From the NCBI GenBank assembly GCA_023957385.1, contig JAMLGZ010000002.1, forward strand, positions 310,001 to 374,000: 64,000 nucleotides of DNA, written 5' to 3'. Position 1 is the first letter of the stretch. Each line of letters starts with the position of its first letter. Shown one piece after another: positions 1-8,240 of the stretch. Source of the DNA: Brumimicrobium sp. (GTDB taxonomy: Bacteria > Bacteroidota > Bacteroidia > Flavobacteriales_D > Crocinitomicaceae). The notes beneath the pieces are model-generated. The model saw only the letters and a program-made list of their open reading frames with translations, had not been told where the DNA came from and searched no databases. Position numbers and translations under genes: made by a program.

Positions 1-122
1 ATTACTTTCGCATTAAAGGTAATCGTCTGTAAGTTCTGACTCAATTTAAATGAAATCATTACTTCGGAATTGCCTACGATCCGAAACTGTTAGAATTATT
101 GTTTCATTTAAAACCTAAACGT

Positions 123-1076
123 ATGAGTCTTTTCGATAAACGTATTAATTATAAACCTTTTGAATATCCTGAAGTAATGGACTTTGTGGATATGATGAAT
201 AAAACCTTTTGGGTACATAAGGAAATAGATTTTACAGCTGATATTCAGGATTTTGGAGCACAATTAAGTTCCACAGAAAAAGAGGTCGTGAAGCGAAGCC
301 TACTTAGTATTGCACAAGTTGAAGTAGGAGTAAAAGCTTTTTGGGGTGATCTTTATAAACATTTTCCAAAACCGGAAATTAATAATTTAGGAAGCACCTT
401 TGCTGAATCTGAAACACGACACTCTGAGGCTTATGCAAGATTGTTAGAGGTCATGGGATTAAACGATTCATTTAAAGATATATATTCTATTCCTATCTTT
501 AAAAAGAAGATAGATATGATGGACAATTATATGAAAACAAATGATGATATCATTTGGAAGCTGTTGTTCTTTGTTGTTGTAATTGAAAATAGTAGCTTAT
601 TTTCTCAGTTTGCAAATATTCTTTCTTTTACGCGCTTTAAAGGATATTTAAAGAATACTTCTAATATCATTGCTTGGACTTCTATAGATGAACAAACTCA
701 CGCCAATGCAGGAATATATCTTATCAATAAATTAAGGGAAGAAGGATATATTGATGCTAAAATGATGGAAGAAATAAAGCGTGCTGTAAGTAACTATATT
801 CAATATGAAGAAGAATTATTAGACTGGATCTATGAAAAGGGTGAGTTGAGCTTCTTTACTAAAAACGATATGCTCAATTTTATGAAATACCGTGTAGATG
901 ATGCATTAGTAAATATGGGAGTAGAGAAAGTATTCCATATTACTGAAGATCAATATCGTGCTATGATTTGGTTTGATGAAGATGTTTTTGCCAATGAATT
1001 AGATGATTTTTTTGCGAAGCGGCCAACAGCATATACCAAACACGATAAAAGTATTACTGCAGAAGATTTATTTTAA
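123..1076 (+). CDS. nrdB: Ribonucleotide reductase class I, beta subunit
   Basis: Radical-generating small subunit that works with NrdA (1753-3399) to reduce ribonucleoside diphosphates in the cytoplasm. A ferritin-like di-metal site is visible. Numbered from the upstream in-frame Met at 99, E105-xx-H108 and radical tyrosine Y112 form the first block, and an ExxH (in DEQTH) after a VIENS glutamate forms the second. E75 probably takes the role of the first carboxylate ligand. I place the start at the ATG at 123 (MSLFDKR), because the eight codons before it do not look conserved. The product is 317 aa, without the N-terminal ATP-cone that some Bacteroidota NrdB carry. The first 98 bases hold no gene; TACTTTCG at 3-10 is a weak promoter-like match. 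First gene of a four-gene operon. Confidence 0.93.
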   Translation: MSLFDKRINYKPFEYPEVMDFVDMMNKTFWVHKEIDFTADIQDFGAQLSSTEKEVVKRSLLSIAQVEVGVKAFWGDLYKHFPKPEINNLGSTFAESETRHSEAYARLLEVMGLNDSFKDIYSIPIFKKKIDMMDNYMKTNDDIIWKLLFFVVVIENSSLFSQFANILSFTRFKGYLKNTSNIIAWTSIDEQTHANAGIYLINKLREEGYIDAKMMEEIKRAVSNYIQYEEELLDWIYEKGELSFFTKNDMLNFMKYRVDDALVNMGVEKVFHITEDQYRAMIWFDEDVFANELDDFFAKRPTAYTKHDKSITAEDLF

Positions 1077-1085
1077 AATTCTTTT

Positions 1086-1472
1086 ATGAATATACAAGAA
1101 CGCATAGTACAGGCTCAAACTAGTCTATTTAAAGTGGTGTTTCCGAATACTACGAATCACCATGATACCCTATTTGGAGGCAATGCTATGCAGTTAATGG
1201 ATGAGATTGCTTTTATTACGGCTACTCGTTTTAGTCGAAAGAAAATGGTAACTGTATCTTCAAGTCAAATTGATTTTACTGAGCCTATTCCTGCGAATAC
1301 TATTATTGAATTGAATGGGAAGGTTAAGAAAGTAGGAAATACAAGTTTACAGATTGAGGTAACAGTTTATCAAGAGGAAATGTATGACGCATCCAGTCGT
1401 AAAAAATCGATAGAAGGACTCTTTACATTAGTTGCTATTGATGTCAATAAAAGACCTATACCAATCTTATAA
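1086..1472 (+). CDS. Acyl-CoA thioesterase, hotdog fold (YciA/ACOT type)
   Basis: Predicted cytoplasmic thioesterase that hydrolyses acyl-CoA to free acid and CoA. The 128-aa length and the block with NxxDTLFGG followed by MDEIAFITA fit the hotdog-fold acyl-CoA hydrolase family, where the Asn/Asp and the Asp/Glu of the second helix form the active site. It lies 9 bases after nrdB and 11 bases before the next gene, so it is transcribed with the ribonucleotide reductase genes. A link between the two functions is not obvious, and the operon position may only reflect shared growth control. The substrate cannot be read from the sequence. Confidence 0.85.
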   Translation: MNIQERIVQAQTSLFKVVFPNTTNHHDTLFGGNAMQLMDEIAFITATRFSRKKMVTVSSSQIDFTEPIPANTIIELNGKVKKVGNTSLQIEVTVYQEEMYDASSRKKSIEGLFTLVAIDVNKRPIPIL

Positions 1473-1483
1473 AATTATAAATT

Positions 1484-1756
1484 ATGGAAGAAGTTATTAA
1501 AAATGAAATAGCAACATGCCTTCGTCCCGATTATCCACTAGGGAAATTTCTTTATTTGGGAATGGCTCGTAAGAATGGTAGAAAGGTATGTGTAGCTGTT
1601 GCTTATAAAATGAACTATTGTATTAAAAAACTTGACCAATTTTTATCGGAAGATACTTCCTTAGAATTAGAGCATATTAGCAAAATACAAGTAGGAGAAT
1701 TAAAAGCATGTACAAAATTTAAAATTACTAAACCTTATAATAAATACTATCTATGA
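1484..1756 (+). CDS. Unknown 90-aa protein in ribonucleotide reductase operon
   Basis: Small basic protein of unknown function. No signal peptide or membrane segment is visible. It has four cysteines scattered through the chain (in ATCLRP, KVCVAV, NYCIKK and KACTKF) and no recognisable ATP-cone, glutaredoxin or NrdI motif. The stop codon overlaps the nrdA start by four bases (ATGA), so the two genes are translationally coupled. The tight coupling suggests a role with NrdA, for example as a regulator or activase, but that is inference from position only. Confidence 0.75.
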   Translation: MEEVIKNEIATCLRPDYPLGKFLYLGMARKNGRKVCVAVAYKMNYCIKKLDQFLSEDTSLELEHISKIQVGELKACTKFKITKPYNKYYL

Positions 1757-3399
1757 AAAGATTATGGTGGCTCAATGAAGAAAGTGAGCAAATTTTAAAC
1801 AGAGGATATCTGTTAAAGGGAGAAACACCCCAGAAAGCTATTGAAAGAATAGCGAATGCTGCGGCTAAAAGATTATATAAACCCGAATTAGCTGAAGCTT
1901 TTATTGAAATGATAGAGAAAGGCTGGATGAGTTTGTCATCACCTATTTGGGCTAATATGGGTACAGAAAGAGGTTTGCCAATTTCTTGTTTTAACGTGCA
2001 TGTGCCAGATAATATTGAAGGAATAACTGGGAAATTGGGTGAAGTAATCATGCAAACAAAAATAGGAGGAGGAACTTCTGGGTATTTTGGAGAATTACGT
2101 GAACGCGGAAGCGCTGTGACTGATAATGGGAAGAGTAGTGGAGCTGTTAGTTTTATGAAATTATTTGATACTGCGATGGATACGATTTCACAAGGAGGAG
2201 TCAGAAGAGGAGCTTTTGCAGCTTATTTGGATATTGATCATCCGGATATTGAAGAGTTTTTAGAAATCAAAAATATTGGAAGTCCGATTCAAAATCTCTT
2301 TAATGCCGTTTGTGTGCAAGATTATTGGATGCAAGAGATGATTGATGGAGATACAGAAAAACGTAAAGTTTGGGCAAAAGTATTACAATCTAGACAAGAA
2401 AAAGGTTTGCCTTATATTTTCTTCACTGATAATGTGAATCGTAATAAACCACAAGTATATAAAGACAAAGGAATGATGATTAATGCGAGTAATCTTTGTT
2501 CTGAAATTGCATTACCATCTTCACAAGAAGAGTCATTTGTTTGTTGCTTATCTTCTATGAATTTAGAATTATACGATGAGTGGAAGAATACAGAAGCTGT
2601 GAAACTGGCGATCTATTTTCTAGATGCTGTAATGTCCGAATTTATAGAGAAAACAGCGGGTAATTATTACCTAACAGCTGCACATAACTTTGCTAAGAAT
2701 CATAGAGCCTTAGGATTAGGAGTAATGGGATGGCATTCTTACTTGCAGAAGAATAGAATTTCTTTTGAAAGTTTGGATGCAAAATCGCTAACGAATAAAA
2801 TCTTTAAAGGAATTCAAGAAAATGCAAATAAGGCATCTGAGGAATTGGCATTGATTTATGGTGAGCCTGAAGTTTTAAAAGGATATGGTAGAAGGAATAC
2901 GACTCTACTTTCTATTGCTCCAACTACTACATCTTCTGCGATTCTTGGTCAAACTTCACCAGGTATTGAGCCATATAGTAGTAACTATTATAAAGCAGGA
3001 TTAGCTAAAGGAAATTTTGTCAGAAAGAACAAATATTTAAAACAACTTCTCATAGAGAAAGGGATTGACAATGAAGATACTTGGCGAGATATCATGCTAC
3101 ATAATGGAAGCGTTCAACACATTGCAGAATTTTCCGAAGAGGAGAAAGATATCTTTAAAACTTTCAAAGAAATTAGCCAATATGAGATTATCCTTCAAGC
3201 ATCAATAAGACAAAAATATATTGATCAAGCTCAGAGTTTAAATATTAATATACCATCCACTCTTCCGGTTAAAGATGTAAATTCTTTGATTATTGAGGCA
3301 TGGAGAATGGGAGTGAAAACACTTTATTATCAACGTAGCCAATCGGTGTCTAAAGAAAAGATAAACGAGTTGGTAGTTTGTAAAAGTTGTGAGGCATAG
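1753..3399 (+). CDS. nrdA: Ribonucleotide reductase class I, alpha subunit, lacking ATP-cone
   Basis: Catalytic large subunit. C79 (in LPISCFN) and C264 or C265 (in SFVCCLSS) form the substrate-reducing pair. N247, C249 and E251 (in NLCSE) are the thiyl-radical centre. Y525 and Y526 form the radical-transfer pair, and C543-xx-C546 at the C-terminus is the thioredoxin relay. At 548 aa it is about 200 residues shorter than the E. coli enzyme, and it begins near the catalytic barrel. The N-terminal ATP-cone is absent, and no cone is seen in NrdB either. Overall activity control by dATP is therefore either missing or located elsewhere. The start is fixed by the ATGA overlap with the upstream gene. 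Followed by a strong terminator. Confidence 0.94.
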   Translation: MKRLWWLNEESEQILNRGYLLKGETPQKAIERIANAAAKRLYKPELAEAFIEMIEKGWMSLSSPIWANMGTERGLPISCFNVHVPDNIEGITGKLGEVIMQTKIGGGTSGYFGELRERGSAVTDNGKSSGAVSFMKLFDTAMDTISQGGVRRGAFAAYLDIDHPDIEEFLEIKNIGSPIQNLFNAVCVQDYWMQEMIDGDTEKRKVWAKVLQSRQEKGLPYIFFTDNVNRNKPQVYKDKGMMINASNLCSEIALPSSQEESFVCCLSSMNLELYDEWKNTEAVKLAIYFLDAVMSEFIEKTAGNYYLTAAHNFAKNHRALGLGVMGWHSYLQKNRISFESLDAKSLTNKIFKGIQENANKASEELALIYGEPEVLKGYGRRNTTLLSIAPTTTSSAILGQTSPGIEPYSSNYYKAGLAKGNFVRKNKYLKQLLIEKGIDNEDTWRDIMLHNGSVQHIAEFSEEEKDIFKTFKEISQYEIILQASIRQKYIDQAQSLNINIPSTLPVKDVNSLIIEAWRMGVKTLYYQRSQSVSKEKINELVVCKSCEA

Positions 3400-3421
3400 A
3401 CCTTATTTTCGCTTTAATAAT

Positions 3422-3451
3422 AAAGGGGCAAATATTTTCGCCCCTTTTTTT
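3422..3451 (+). terminator. Rho-independent terminator after nrdA
   Basis: Stem AAAGGGGC (3422-3429) pairs with GCCCCTTT (3440-3447) around a 10-base loop and runs into a T tract. It lies between the convergent nrdA and PorE-like genes. The opposite flank is A-rich, so it may serve both directions. Confidence 0.85.
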
Positions 3452-3468
3452 ATCTTTCAAATACTGAA

Positions 3469-5568
3469 TTATTTAGAGATAATCTTAAACTCAGTACGTC
3501 TATTTTCTTGGTGAGCAGCCTCACGATCTTCTTTTCGTTTCATTTGAGCAATTTGAGCATCGGTTACAATAGGGCGTTCAGAAGCATATCCTGCCGAAGT
3601 TAAACGATCCGCACTAATACCACGAGCAATTAAATAATCAACCACTGCTTTTGCTCTATTTTGAGACAATGTTTTATTGTGAGCAACAGAACCTCTGGAG
3701 TCGGTATGACCACTAATTTCAATTTTAATGGTTGGATTCTCCTTCAATAAAGCAGTTAAACGAGCAAGTTCATTCTCAGATTCTGGACGTAGTGAATATT
3801 TATCTAAATCAAAGAAAATGTTACGTAATACGATAGATTTACCCACATCAATTTTCTTTAAATCTATGTCTTTTTCAACTTCTTTGTATCCCTCTTCTTT
3901 TTTTACTTCAAAGTTTTCAGAGTGGAACAAGTAACCGTCAGCCTTAACTGCGATACCATAGTTTCTTCCACCTGGCAGGGAAACCAAATAACGCCCAGTT
4001 TTACTGTCAGAAGTGAATTCAGCAACTGTTTGTCCGGTAGTATTGTCAACTAAAATAATGTTTGCTTTTAATGGCTCTCGGGTTGTTTCATCTCGAACAA
4101 CTCCTTTTAGAATCATTAAATTTCCTGTTGAAACTTCTACTTTAGGCTCTATTTGGATAGCACGTGTTGGTGTGCTTGCATTGGCTAGAAGCATGTCCTC
4201 CCCACTTAAAATAGGCTCTTTCTTAGGACCTAATAAAGTAACTTTATACAAATCCTTATCACCAATTCCATCTTCTCTAAAAGAGGTCATGTAGGCATCT
4301 CGTCCGTTTGCCGCGACAACAAAGAAAACGTCGTCATCTGGGGTATTGATTGGATAACCTAAGTTTTCGGGATTAGACCAAGATCCATCATCTTGTTTAA
4401 CAGATTTAAATACATCATATCCTCCCATGGAATTGTGACCTTTAGAAGAGAAATAGATTGTTTTTCCATCAGGGTGTACATAGATTCCATCCTCGTTGTA
4501 TGGAGTATTTATATTATCTGGTAAACGTTGCACATTCCCCCAATCTTTTTTAGCCTCATCCCATGTTGCTACAAAAATATCACGGTCTCCCGGTTCACTC
4601 CCTGAACGTGGGCGTTCACTAATAAAATAGAGTTGTTTACCATCTGGAGTGTACCAAGCAGAAGCTTCATGGTATTTACTGCAAATCTCTTTATTGAATT
4701 TTTGAGGTTTACTCCATACACCTTCTTGCCTTACACTCTCATACAAATTCCCATCTCCTTTATCATCAATATATACAATCATCTTACTTCCATCAGGATT
4801 TAATGCAACTGCCGCATCGTGACCTTTTGTATTAATAGGCGTCCCTACGTTTTTTGCTGGAGCCCAATCTTTAGAATTGTATCTATTGGAAGTATATACA
4901 TCTTCATAATATCCATCTGTAAACTCATCAATTCCACCACCTGTTGTGTTAGGTCGTCGGCTTGTATAGTAAATTTCCATAGCATCAGCCGTCATAATCA
5001 TCCCATAATCAGGATAAGCTGAATTCACATTTGAACCCATGTTATCAATCCAAACACGCACAGGAGTAGTTACTAATTTTTTACCGGAGTTACATTCAAA
5101 TATTTTCTTCTGAACATCCTGACCTTTAGCTACATCTTTTGGATTAATCACTTTCTTATATGCTTCATAATGCTCAATAGCCTTATCCCATTCCATTTTT
5201 AAATGGTAACCTCTTCCAAGATAGTAATGAATGTCTGGAAAAATCCCTGCGTTTAATTTAAAAGCATTCTGAAAATATTCTAATGCTTTAAACTTCTGAG
5301 GAGTATTCAAATAACATATTCCAATATTGTAGTTTAAAATAGAAAATTTTGGATTAAACTGTTGTGCTAATAAATATTCCTTTAAGGCAGCATTATAGTG
5401 AGGAAAAGGCATAATGCCCATTAGTCTATCACCTTCTTTCAAATGAGCTTCGGCTTCTTTGAAAGCTCCTTTATCATCTTTAAAATTCTTCTTGTCAAAG
5501 GTTACTTCTTGAGAATATGAAATATAACCAATGGTGAATATCGTAAGTATCGCTAGTATCTTCTTCAT
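3469..5568 (-). CDS. PorE-like outer-membrane-associated protein (TPR, PD40 propeller, CRD, OmpA)
   Basis: Envelope protein of 699 aa with the domain order of PorE, the peptidoglycan-binding component of the type IX secretion system. It has a signal peptide (1-19, ending SYSQ), TPR-like helices (about 30-160), WD40-like PD40 beta-propeller repeats (about 180-450), a carboxypeptidase-regulatory-like fold (about 485-560, KGVVRDETTREPLKANI) and an OmpA C-terminal domain (about 585-699, with GHTDSRG and NxxLSxxRA peptidoglycan-binding motifs). It lacks the lipobox cysteine of Porphyromonas PorE. Flavobacteria also carry several paralogues of this architecture, often beside PorP/SprF genes, so assignment as the true PorE is not certain. 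Its start codon overlaps the stop of the upstream TPR gene by one base. Confidence 0.85.
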   Translation of the reverse strand: MKKILAILTIFTIGYISYSQEVTFDKKNFKDDKGAFKEAEAHLKEGDRLMGIMPFPHYNAALKEYLLAQQFNPKFSILNYNIGICYLNTPQKFKALEYFQNAFKLNAGIFPDIHYYLGRGYHLKMEWDKAIEHYEAYKKVINPKDVAKGQDVQKKIFECNSGKKLVTTPVRVWIDNMGSNVNSAYPDYGMIMTADAMEIYYTSRRPNTTGGGIDEFTDGYYEDVYTSNRYNSKDWAPAKNVGTPINTKGHDAAVALNPDGSKMIVYIDDKGDGNLYESVRQEGVWSKPQKFNKEICSKYHEASAWYTPDGKQLYFISERPRSGSEPGDRDIFVATWDEAKKDWGNVQRLPDNINTPYNEDGIYVHPDGKTIYFSSKGHNSMGGYDVFKSVKQDDGSWSNPENLGYPINTPDDDVFFVVAANGRDAYMTSFREDGIGDKDLYKVTLLGPKKEPILSGEDMLLANASTPTRAIQIEPKVEVSTGNLMILKGVVRDETTREPLKANIILVDNTTGQTVAEFTSDSKTGRYLVSLPGGRNYGIAVKADGYLFHSENFEVKKEEGYKEVEKDIDLKKIDVGKSIVLRNIFFDLDKYSLRPESENELARLTALLKENPTIKIEISGHTDSRGSVAHNKTLSQNRAKAVVDYLIARGISADRLTSAGYASERPIVTDAQIAQMKRKEDREAAHQENRRTEFKIISK

Positions 5569-6671
5569 TATTTCTCAATTAAACTTTTACAACCATTTTT
5601 TTCATAGTGCTGATTAGCTACATGTACGCCTAAATCAGCGGCAGTACTCCAATCTTTACATGCTTCTATCTCTTTTCTCAACATTTCGTATGCAATTGCT
5701 CTGTTATAAAAAGCGGCACCATAGTTTTCGTCTAACTTGATAGCTTTGGTACTATATTCCACTACTTTATTATAGTCTTCCATAGCCATGTAAACACCTG
5801 CTAGATTATTAAAACCAATTGCATATTCTGGCTTTAATTGATTCACCTTTTTAAAATCAGTAATAGCATCTTGATAATCTCCTTTTTCATATTTTGCATA
5901 TCCTCTATTATTCCATGCTAAATAATTATCTGATTCAATCAAAATGGCTTTGTCATAACTCTTAATAGCTAAATCATATTTCTTTTGCTCACGGTATAAA
6001 CTTCCTAAATTATTATAGGCTAATCCTGATTTTTTGTTTACTTCAGCTGCTGTATTGTAATCACTAATAGCTTTATCAATATTGCCACTTAACTTGTAAG
6101 CACTTCCTCTATCGTTATATGCATCAGCAGCCTTTGGGTCTATTAAAATTACTTTGGAAAAATCTGTAATTGCATCATCATATTTTTCAAGTTTAAAATA
6201 TTGAATTCCACGCTGATAATAATATTTCTTTTCTCCAGATTGACGTTCAATGGCTTTTGTGTAGAAGCTAATTGCTGTTTCAAGACTATCTTGTGATTCT
6301 GCCATCAAGCCAATTTCATAGAACGGTTCCCCAGAGTTTTTGTCTAATTCGGCAATGTGTATAAATGTATTCTTGGCTTGTTCAGAATTATTATTAGCTA
6401 AATAGGTATTAGCTAAGTTTTTATACGCTTCATAAAAATTAGGGGAAATGCTAATTGCCTTTTCAAATTGCTCAATAGCAACTCGATAGTTTTTACTTTC
6501 AAATGCAGAAATCCCTTGATTATAGGCCTCTTGTGCTTCAGGTTTAATAGCTGTAGAATCAATTTCCACATTGGAAGCAACAACCATTTTTACTTCCTCT
6601 TCTTCTTGAGCTAGTAAACAAAAGCTTGAAAAAGTGAGCAGCATGGTAATACTCAATTTGTATAAATTCAT
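5568..6671 (-). CDS. Secreted TPR-repeat protein
   Basis: Periplasmic or outer-membrane-facing scaffold protein of 367 aa. A signal peptide ends near residue 21 (FCLLAQ). At least eight 34-residue TPR units follow, recognisable by repeated AYNxRG and YDxAIxDY patterns. It is the first gene of a two-gene operon with the PorE-like gene, joined by a one-base stop/start overlap (TAATG). That suggests a shared envelope complex. TPR proteins are generic protein-binding scaffolds, so no precise role is claimed. Confidence 0.8.
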   Translation of the reverse strand: MNLYKLSITMLLTFSSFCLLAQEEEEVKMVVASNVEIDSTAIKPEAQEAYNQGISAFESKNYRVAIEQFEKAISISPNFYEAYKNLANTYLANNNSEQAKNTFIHIAELDKNSGEPFYEIGLMAESQDSLETAISFYTKAIERQSGEKKYYYQRGIQYFKLEKYDDAITDFSKVILIDPKAADAYNDRGSAYKLSGNIDKAISDYNTAAEVNKKSGLAYNNLGSLYREQKKYDLAIKSYDKAILIESDNYLAWNNRGYAKYEKGDYQDAITDFKKVNQLKPEYAIGFNNLAGVYMAMEDYNKVVEYSTKAIKLDENYGAAFYNRAIAYEMLRKEIEACKDWSTAADLGVHVANQHYEKNGCKSLIEK

Positions 6672-6787
6672 ATAGTTTTATTTTCGTAATTTGTAATATA
6701 GATTTCTAATATAACAAGATTTTCTTTGAAAATACTGTGCCGAAACTATTTTTTAGATGATTTGTGTAAAATATTCGATGATTCGTA

Positions 6788-8161
6788 TTAAAACCGAAGG
6801 AGTTTCTTAAATAATTTTAAGTTTTTCTCAGTATTAAACTTGTATTTTAACTTAGGATCTATCCAGGTAGCTTTATGTACAACACCTTTGTAATGGGTAA
6901 AGGCATCAAACCCAGATTTTCCGTGATAACTTCCTACGCCACTGTCTCCCACACCTCCAAAGGGAAGATAGGTATTTGTAATATGCATTACGGTATCATT
7001 AACCATCCCTCCTCCAAATGAAATTCGGGAGATTATTTCATTTTGTATAGTTTTTGAATTTGAAAAAATATAGCAAGACAATGGTTTAGGAAGTAAACTC
7101 ACTTTCTCGATTACTTCCAAAAGGTTATTGTATGAAATTACGGGTAAGATTGGTCCAAATATTTCTTCTTGCATTATAGCATCAGAAAACGCAATATTGT
7201 GTAAAATAGTTGGTGCCAAAATTCTTTGCGCTATATCAGATGTTTCTTGGTAAAAAATCTTTTCTTCAGGGATTAATTTTGATAAACGCTCCAGATGTCG
7301 TTCATTGATAATCTGTGTATAATTTCCATCTCTTACGGTGTAGTTTATTGCTGTGATACGATTCTTTAATTTCTCTAAAAAACTATCGTGAATAGCTTGA
7401 TCCACTAATATATAATCAGGAGCAATACAAGTTTGACCTGCATTAAGAAATTTGCCCCATACAATACGATTTACAGCAATATCTATGTTACAATCTTTGG
7501 TGACAAACGCAGGACTCTTCCCGCCTAATTCCAGGGTTACAGGGGTTAGATGTTTTGCAGCTGCTTGATACACAATTTTCCCAACTTGTGTACTGCCCGT
7601 AAAGAAGATCTTATCCCATTTGAATTCTAGCAGGGAAGTTACAATTTCCGCATCTCCTTCAATCACATGAAAGAAAGCTTTATCAAAATGTTGATTAATG
7701 AGTTTGGCAAGTACATTACTGGTGTGTTGAGCAATTTCGCTAGGCTTTAAAACAACTGTGTTTCCCGCAGCGATAGCGGCAATACATGGGGCAAGGGATA
7801 ATAACAAAGGATAATTCCAAGCACCAATGATTAAACTTTGTCCATAAGGTTCAGGATAAATATAACTTCTTGCTGGAAGATTGAGTAAATTGGTTTTAAC
7901 TCGTTTTTTTTTAGACCAACTTTGAATATGAGAGAGAGCATCTCGAATGTCGTGTTGTAAAAGACCAATTTCGGTTGTTATCACATCATATTTGGATTTG
8001 TTGAAGTCTTGATAAACAGCCTTACATAGTTGATCTTCATGTGTAAGGAGTATATTTTTTAATTTTAGGAGTTGCTTTTTACGAAAATCGATTTCTTTTG
8101 TAACTCCTGATAAGAATGTTTGTTTCTGTGCGTTATATATCTCTGTGTAATCCGTATTCAT
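6788..8161 (-). CDS. NAD(P)-dependent aldehyde dehydrogenase, class 3 (fatty aldehyde type)
   Basis: Oxidises aldehydes to carboxylic acids. At 457 aa it has the short form of the ALDH3 family, which lacks the N-terminal extension of ALDH1/2. Visible residues are the oxyanion Asn in WNYP (N116), the coenzyme loop FFTGS (about 186-190), the general base E211 in LELGGK and the catalytic C245 in GQTCIAPD. The C-terminus is basic and moderately hydrophobic, as in enzymes that act on long-chain aldehydes near membranes. Transcribed alone and divergently from the Kelch gene, with 79 bases between them. Confidence 0.9.
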   Translation of the reverse strand: MNTDYTEIYNAQKQTFLSGVTKEIDFRKKQLLKLKNILLTHEDQLCKAVYQDFNKSKYDVITTEIGLLQHDIRDALSHIQSWSKKKRVKTNLLNLPARSYIYPEPYGQSLIIGAWNYPLLLSLAPCIAAIAAGNTVVLKPSEIAQHTSNVLAKLINQHFDKAFFHVIEGDAEIVTSLLEFKWDKIFFTGSTQVGKIVYQAAAKHLTPVTLELGGKSPAFVTKDCNIDIAVNRIVWGKFLNAGQTCIAPDYILVDQAIHDSFLEKLKNRITAINYTVRDGNYTQIINERHLERLSKLIPEEKIFYQETSDIAQRILAPTILHNIAFSDAIMQEEIFGPILPVISYNNLLEVIEKVSLLPKPLSCYIFSNSKTIQNEIISRISFGGGMVNDTVMHITNTYLPFGGVGDSGVGSYHGKSGFDAFTHYKGVVHKATWIDPKLKYKFNTEKNLKLFKKLLRF

Positions 8162-8240
8162 GATTGCTTATTGATATGGAAAGATACTATAAATTATCGT
8201 ATAAAGCAGGAGGTTTTACATTTTTTCATAAATTCGTGGT

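Noticed and set aside
1484..1756. The 90-aa gene as a free-standing ATP-cone
   Set aside because: The expected V-x-K-R-D-G type motif of ATP-cones is absent.
1728..2051. Minus-strand frame opposite the nrdA start
   Set aside because: It lies over the catalytic Cys region of nrdA and has no features of its own.
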